Shown here piece by piece: positions 24,531-27,901 of a DNA stretch of 27,901 bases. The notes under the pieces are model-generated. The model made no database searches. It had not been told where the DNA came from and was given only the letters and a program-made list of their open reading frames with translations. The position numbers and the translations under genes were made by a program. This DNA comes from CAZIOH01 sp964540815 (GTDB taxonomy: Bacteria; Myxococcota_A; Polyangia; Fen-1088), in assembly GCA_964540815.1 (NCBI GenBank), contig CAZIOH010000093.1, forward strand, positions 1 to 27,901, read 5' to 3'. Every line of letters begins with the position of its first letter. Positions within the stretch are counted from its first letter, which is position 1.

Positions 24531-25334
24531 TCAGACCTTCCGATAGATCGAGGGTCCCGTCGCGCGCACGGCTTCGCTCACGCCGTTCAGGCTCTCGGAG
24601 TGGCCGATGAAGAAGGTGCCCCCCGGCTTGAGGGCCGCGAGCACGCGCGCGACGACCTGCCGCTTGGTGTCCTGGCTGAAGTAGATCATCACGTTGCGCA
24701 GGAAGATCACGTCGAACCTCCCGAGGCGGGGCGGCAAGGCCCTGTCGAGGTTGACTTGGAGGAACTCCACCCGGCTGCGCAGGCCGCGCTCGACGAGCAC
24801 GGTCCCGGCCTGATGCCCGATGCCGCGCAGGCAGAAGCGGCGGCGATAGGCCTCCGGGACCTGACGGGTCCGCTCGTCGGGGTAGTGGCCGCGGCGCGCC
24901 CGCTCGAGGACCCGCAGGCTGATGTCGGAGCCGACCACCTGCCAGGGCCGATCCCCGAGAGCGTCCGCCAGCACCATCGCGACGCTGTAGGCCTCCTCGC
25001 CGGTGGAGCTCGCGGCGCTCCAGACCCGGAAGGGCCCGGCGCCGCCCCGGGAGGCGCGGGCCGTGGCCCCGAGGAGATCGAAGTGGGTCGACTCCCGGAA
25101 GAAGTAGGTCTCGTTGGTGGTCAGCAGGTCGACCGCCGTCTGGACCTCGGCGGGCTCGGTGCCGCTGGCGAGCAGCCGGAAGTAGTCGGCGAAGCCGGCG
25201 GCGTTGCGCTCCTGCAGGCGCCTGCCGAGGCGCCCGGCGACCAGCAGCTTCTTGGAGGCCGCGAGCGAGATGCCGGCGGCCTCGAAGATGAACCGCTGGA
25301 ACAGCCCGAACTCGCGGTCGCTCAGCTCGTACAA
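24531..25334 (-). CDS. cheR: CheR chemoreceptor methyltransferase
   Basis: A 267-residue SAM-dependent methyltransferase that methylates receptor glutamates. The N-terminal helical domain (residues 1-70) precedes TNETYFFRE (73-81), the substrate-binding arginine-containing motif. The SAM site is WSAASSTGEEAYSVAM (105-120), with Asp138 in VGSDIS after strand 2. FLRNVMIYF (211-219) and GHSESL (244-249) are the remaining hallmarks. The start must be TTG at 25334: the upstream in-frame stop is the receptor's TAG at 25347-25349, only four codons before, and there is no ATG until well inside the protein. Translation is probably coupled to the receptor gene, 12 nt upstream. Its substrate is likely the adjacent receptor, which carries a C-terminal tether. 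Confidence 0.95.
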   Translation of the reverse strand: MYELSDREFGLFQRFIFEAAGISLAASKKLLVAGRLGRRLQERNAAGFADYFRLLASGTEPAEVQTAVDLLTTNETYFFRESTHFDLLGATARASRGGAGPFRVWSAASSTGEEAYSVAMVLADALGDRPWQVVGSDISLRVLERARRGHYPDERTRQVPEAYRRRFCLRGIGHQAGTVLVERGLRSRVEFLQVNLDRALPPRLGRFDVIFLRNVMIYFSQDTKRQVVARVLAALKPGGTFFIGHSESLNGVSEAVRATGPSIYRKV

Positions 25335-25346
25335 GGCGGCTCGAGC

Positions 25347-26993
25347 CTAGTACTTGGCGAAGTGGGCTTCGTCCGGCTCGTCCGCCACCGCCAGGGCCAG
25401 GTTCGAGGCGGACTTGGCGCTCGGGGGACGCTTGACGCCGTTGCGATGGGCGCTGGGCGGGGCCTTGCGTTGCAGCAGGCTCACCACCTTGGTCCGCGAC
25501 GCGCCGTCGAGGCGGAAGAACGCCATGGTGGTCTGGAGGTGCTCGGCCTGGCTGCTCATGGTCTCGGCCGTGGCCGCCAGCTCCTCGGAGCTGGACGAGT
25601 TCTGCTGGGTGGTCTGGCTCAGCTGGCTGACGGCCGAGTTGATCTGCCCGACGCCGGAGGCCTGCTCCTGCGAGGCCGCGGTGATCTCCTGGACCAGATC
25701 CGAGGTCTTCTTGATGCTCGGGACCATCTCGTCGAGCAGCTTGCCGGCCTTCTCGGCCAGCTCGACGCTGCTGCTGGCCACGGTCCCGATCTCCTGGGCG
25801 GCCACCTGGCTGCGCTCGGCGAGCTTGCGCACCTCTGCGGCCACCACCGCGAACCCCTTGCCGTGCTCGCCGGCCCGGGCGGCCTCGATGGCGGCGTTCA
25901 GCGCCAAGAGGTTGGTCTGGTAGGCGATGTCGTCGATGATCCCGATCTTCTGGGCGATCTGCTTCATGGCCACCACGGTGGCCTTGACCGCCTCGCCGCC
26001 CTCGATCGCCTGGCGGGCGGCCTGGGTGGCCATGCCGTCGGTGACCTTGGCGTTCTCGGTGTTCTGGGCGATGGAGCTGGTCATCTCCTCGATCGAGCTG
26101 CTGGTCTCCTCGGCGCTGGCGGCCTGCTCGCTCGAGGCCTGCGAGAGGGACTGGGCGGTCGCGCTCACCTCCCCGGAGGCGCTGGCGAGCGCATCGGCCC
26201 CGCCGTTGACCTCGGAGACCACCTCGGCGAGCTTGGTGATCATCCGCTGCATGGCCACGAGGAGCTGACCGGTCTCGTCCTTGGACTCGGACGACAGCTT
26301 CATGGTGAGATCGCCGTCGGCCAGACGGCTGGCGGCGCTGACGGCCTCGCCGAGGGGCCGGGTGATGTTGCGGGCGATGAAGAACCCGATCAGGCTCACG
26401 GCCAGGACCGTGGCCAGCGCGACCGAGAGGGAGATCGTGGTGGCCGCGCTCTTGGCCGCCACGGCGACCTCGGCGGCCTTGAGCCCGGCGTTCACGTTGA
26501 TCTGGCGATGGGCCATGAAGGCATCCCATACCTTGGCGGCGAGCGCCTGGTTGGCCAGCAGGAGGTCACGGCCCTCGTTGCTCTTTCCCTGGCGGGAGAG
26601 GGCCATCGCCCGCTCGCGGGTACCGTCCCACTCGATCAGGGCCGCGCGCGAGGCCTCGAGGCCGGCCCGATCCCGGTCGTCGGCGATCATCCCGGTCTGC
26701 TCGTACTTCTTGAAGGCGTCGTCGACCTTGCGGCGGTTCTCGTTGATCTTGAGCTCGATCTCCGCGCGCTTGCCCTCATCGGTCACGGCCAGGTGCTGCC
26801 ACAGCTGGGTGCGCAGCAGCGCCAGGTTGGCGAAGGCCTCGTCGATCACCACCAGGCTGGGGACGGTGTTCACGTTGGCGAAGTTGGCGGACTCGTAGAC
26901 CTTCCCGATCTGGTTCTGTCCGACGGCCACCAGCAGCAGGATCCCGAGCAGGCCGGACACCACGAGCGCGATCATCTTCTTTGCGATTGTCAT
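25347..26993 (-). CDS. Methyl-accepting chemotaxis protein with 4HB-type sensor
   Basis: A 548-residue transmembrane chemoreceptor. TM1 spans residues 7-25, the periplasmic part (26-184) is all-helical and fits a four-helix-bundle sensor (4HB_MCP_1 type), TM2 spans 187-207 and HAMP 208-260 (ARNITRPLGEAVSAASRLADGDL). The cytoplasmic antiparallel coiled coil includes Glu/Gln pairs suited to methylation and the signalling tip IEAARAGEHGKGFAVVAAEVRKLAE, here at residues 369-393. A flexible basic linker (496-540) ends in DEAHFAKY; the last five residues fit the x-aromatic-x-x-aromatic CheR tether. It controls CheA through CheW. AAGG lies 9 nt before ATG 26993. The ligand is unknown. It is one operon with cheW, cheR, cheD and cheB. 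Confidence 0.95.
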   Translation of the reverse strand: MTIAKKMIALVVSGLLGILLLVAVGQNQIGKVYESANFANVNTVPSLVVIDEAFANLALLRTQLWQHLAVTDEGKRAEIELKINENRRKVDDAFKKYEQTGMIADDRDRAGLEASRAALIEWDGTRERAMALSRQGKSNEGRDLLLANQALAAKVWDAFMAHRQINVNAGLKAAEVAVAAKSAATTISLSVALATVLAVSLIGFFIARNITRPLGEAVSAASRLADGDLTMKLSSESKDETGQLLVAMQRMITKLAEVVSEVNGGADALASASGEVSATAQSLSQASSEQAASAEETSSSIEEMTSSIAQNTENAKVTDGMATQAARQAIEGGEAVKATVVAMKQIAQKIGIIDDIAYQTNLLALNAAIEAARAGEHGKGFAVVAAEVRKLAERSQVAAQEIGTVASSSVELAEKAGKLLDEMVPSIKKTSDLVQEITAASQEQASGVGQINSAVSQLSQTTQQNSSSSEELAATAETMSSQAEHLQTTMAFFRLDGASRTKVVSLLQRKAPPSAHRNGVKRPPSAKSASNLALAVADEPDEAHFAKY

Positions 26994-27063
26994 TGGGAAA
27001 CCTTGGGTTGAGTGGAGAGGGCCGGGGTTCGGGATCGAGGATCGAAGGTGCCGAGCCGCGGAG

Positions 27064-27630
27064 TCATGGCGTCGCGCCGATCCGGAAGGTGGCAGAGGCT
27101 GTCGGCTTGCCGCCGAGCTCGCCGGAGGCGGCCAGCTCGGACTCCGAGAGCACCCGCTCCGGATTCAGGATGATCACGAAGCGGCCGTCGATCTTGCCCA
27201 TGCCGCTGATGAACTCGCTGCGCACCATCGCACCCATGCTGGGGGCAGGCTCGATCTCCGAGGCGGGGATGTCCAGCACCGCGTTCACCGCGTCGACGAT
27301 CATCCCGACGTCCCGGGACTCTCCCCGGACCTTGACCTCCGCGATCACGATGCAGGTGCGCCGGGTGATCTCCGCGGGCTTCTCCGAGAAGCGCGCGGAC
27401 AGGTCCACCACCGGCAGGACCGCGCCGCGCAGGTTGATCACCCCCCGCATCCAGCTCGGCATCATGGGTACCGCGGTGACCTGGCCGTACTCGATGATCT
27501 CCTTGACCGCCAGGATGCGAATCGCGAACTGCTCGCCCCTCAGCATGAAGGTGAGGTGCTGGGCACCCGCTCCGTCCACCCCCCCGGCCCGCTCGGTGGG
27601 CGCGGGGGTCGATTTTCCACTGGCGTTCAT
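27064..27630 (-). CDS. cheW: CheW chemosensory adaptor
   Basis: A 188-residue SH3-like adaptor that links the receptor to CheA. After a disordered N-terminal 24 residues, the core starts at HLTFMLRGEQFAIRILAVKEI (25-45) and has the conserved VINLRGAVLPVVDL (64-77, with Arg68 in the receptor/CheA contact region) and the later strands IVIAEV and VGMIVDAV. VILNPERVL near 154-161 is the final strand block. The C-terminal 25 residues are a Gly/Ser/Ala tail absent from enterobacterial CheW. ATG 27630 overlaps the cheA stop by 4 nt and has GGAG 8 nt upstream. A 70-nt gap separates it from the receptor gene. Confidence 0.95.
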   Translation of the reverse strand: MNASGKSTPAPTERAGGVDGAGAQHLTFMLRGEQFAIRILAVKEIIEYGQVTAVPMMPSWMRGVINLRGAVLPVVDLSARFSEKPAEITRRTCIVIAEVKVRGESRDVGMIVDAVNAVLDIPASEIEPAPSMGAMVRSEFISGMGKIDGRFVIILNPERVLSESELAASGELGGKPTASATFRIGATP

Positions 27631-27899
27631 CTGGGGATCTCCTCTGCCGTGGGAGCGGCGGGGGTGGGCAGGTTTCTGGGGATCGATCGGGGCGACGGAG
27701 CCAGGGCCTGGCCTGGGGAGCCCAACTTCTGGTCGGACCTCCAGCTCGGACGAGCGTTTTCCCGCGCCTGCTCCACCAGCGCGGCCACGTCCAGGATCAA
27801 GGCCACCTCGCCGTTGCCGAGGATGGTCGAGCCGCCGACGCAGGTCACCCGGTCGAAGATGTCGCCGAGCGGCTTGATGACGGTCTGGAACTCGCCGAG
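27627..27899 (-). CDS. cheA: CheA chemosensory histidine kinase, C-terminal end (partial)
   Basis: The first complete codon is at 27899-27897 and the gene runs off the window. The visible 90 residues begin LGEFQTVIKPLGDIFDRVTCVGGSTILGNGEVALILDV, which is the signature of the end of the CheW-like P5 domain of CheA (VIKPL...GASILGDGxVxLILDV). After this come about 45 residues of Pro/Ser/Arg-rich tail ending in EEIPR, longer than in Escherichia coli CheA. The kinase phosphorylates CheY and CheB in response to receptor state. The stop TGA overlaps the cheW start, so the two are translationally coupled. Catalytic domains lie outside the window. Confidence 0.92.
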   Translation of the reverse strand, partial: LGEFQTVIKPLGDIFDRVTCVGGSTILGNGEVALILDVAALVEQARENARPSWRSDQKLGSPGQALAPSPRSIPRNLPTPAAPTAEEIPR

Positions 27900-27901
27900 C
27901 A

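Noticed and set aside
22936..26529. A 1197-codon frame in which cheB would be fused to a long upstream extension
   Set aside because: The upstream part is the wrong frame of cheD, cheR and mcp. cheB has its own ATG with AAGGAG at 24009.
24021..27011. A 996-codon + strand frame opposite the chemosensory operon
   Set aside because: It is the antisense of mcp, cheR and cheD, whose motifs are unmistakable. Its composition (Gly/Leu/His/Asp-rich) has no recognisable domain.

Overview
The window is about 70% G+C, almost wholly coding, and carries gene types typical of Myxococcota or a related deltaproteobacterial lineage: lipoproteins with an FG-GAP propeller behind a CGN-x-VVE-x-NEDCD motif, PEGA-domain proteins with an N-terminal helical-repeat region, a TonB-C domain fused to a TonB-dependent receptor, and a complete chemosensory cluster. 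The genus cannot be fixed from the sequence alone. No RNA genes, insertion sequences, CRISPR arrays, phage genes or attachment sites were seen.

Left part (1-4200): the tail of an unidentified gene, an FG-GAP/VCBS repeat lipoprotein and a PEGA-domain envelope protein form a tightly coupled + strand operon, joined by 4-nt stop/start overlaps. It ends in a hairpin region shared with a convergent PAS histidine kinase (4203-5393, - strand). No partner response regulator is visible.

Centre-left (5394-12481): a surface-glycan style group. It holds a CelD/BcsL-like GNAT acyltransferase, a GT-C membrane glycosyltransferase, a two-domain GT2-GT4 fusion glycosyltransferase coupled to a SAM methyltransferase, and a separate GT4 glycosyltransferase. 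The genes alternate in strand, so this is a neighbourhood and not a single operon.

Centre (12553-20140): an outer-membrane uptake-like module. A TonB-C/TonB-dependent receptor fusion and a downstream lipoprotein run on the - strand. A large PF09826-like beta-propeller lipoprotein is divergent on the + strand. The 300-bp intergenic region between them holds a perfect 16-bp palindrome nested in a larger inverted repeat, and a hairpin abutting the receptor's Shine-Dalgarno.

Centre-right (20189-22762): a chemoreceptor pseudogene that has lost its sensor and its signalling tip through two internal deletions, a cytoplasmic DsbA/FrnE-like thiol oxidoreductase, and a glycerophosphodiester phosphodiesterase lipoprotein. 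The last two are convergent over a strong hairpin.

Right end (22802-27901): a - strand chemosensory operon in transcription order cheA (partial), cheW, mcp, cheR, cheD, cheB, closed by a double hairpin. The intact receptor, and the dead one upstream, both end in a pentapeptide of the type that tethers CheR. This gives a full adaptation system (methylation, demethylation, deamidation) around one 4HB-type receptor. No cheY is inside the window.

Nothing here is a plainly novel defence or mobile system. The most interesting signals are the receptor/propeller module with its palindromic operator region, the doubly deleted chemoreceptor, and the GT2-GT4 fusion.
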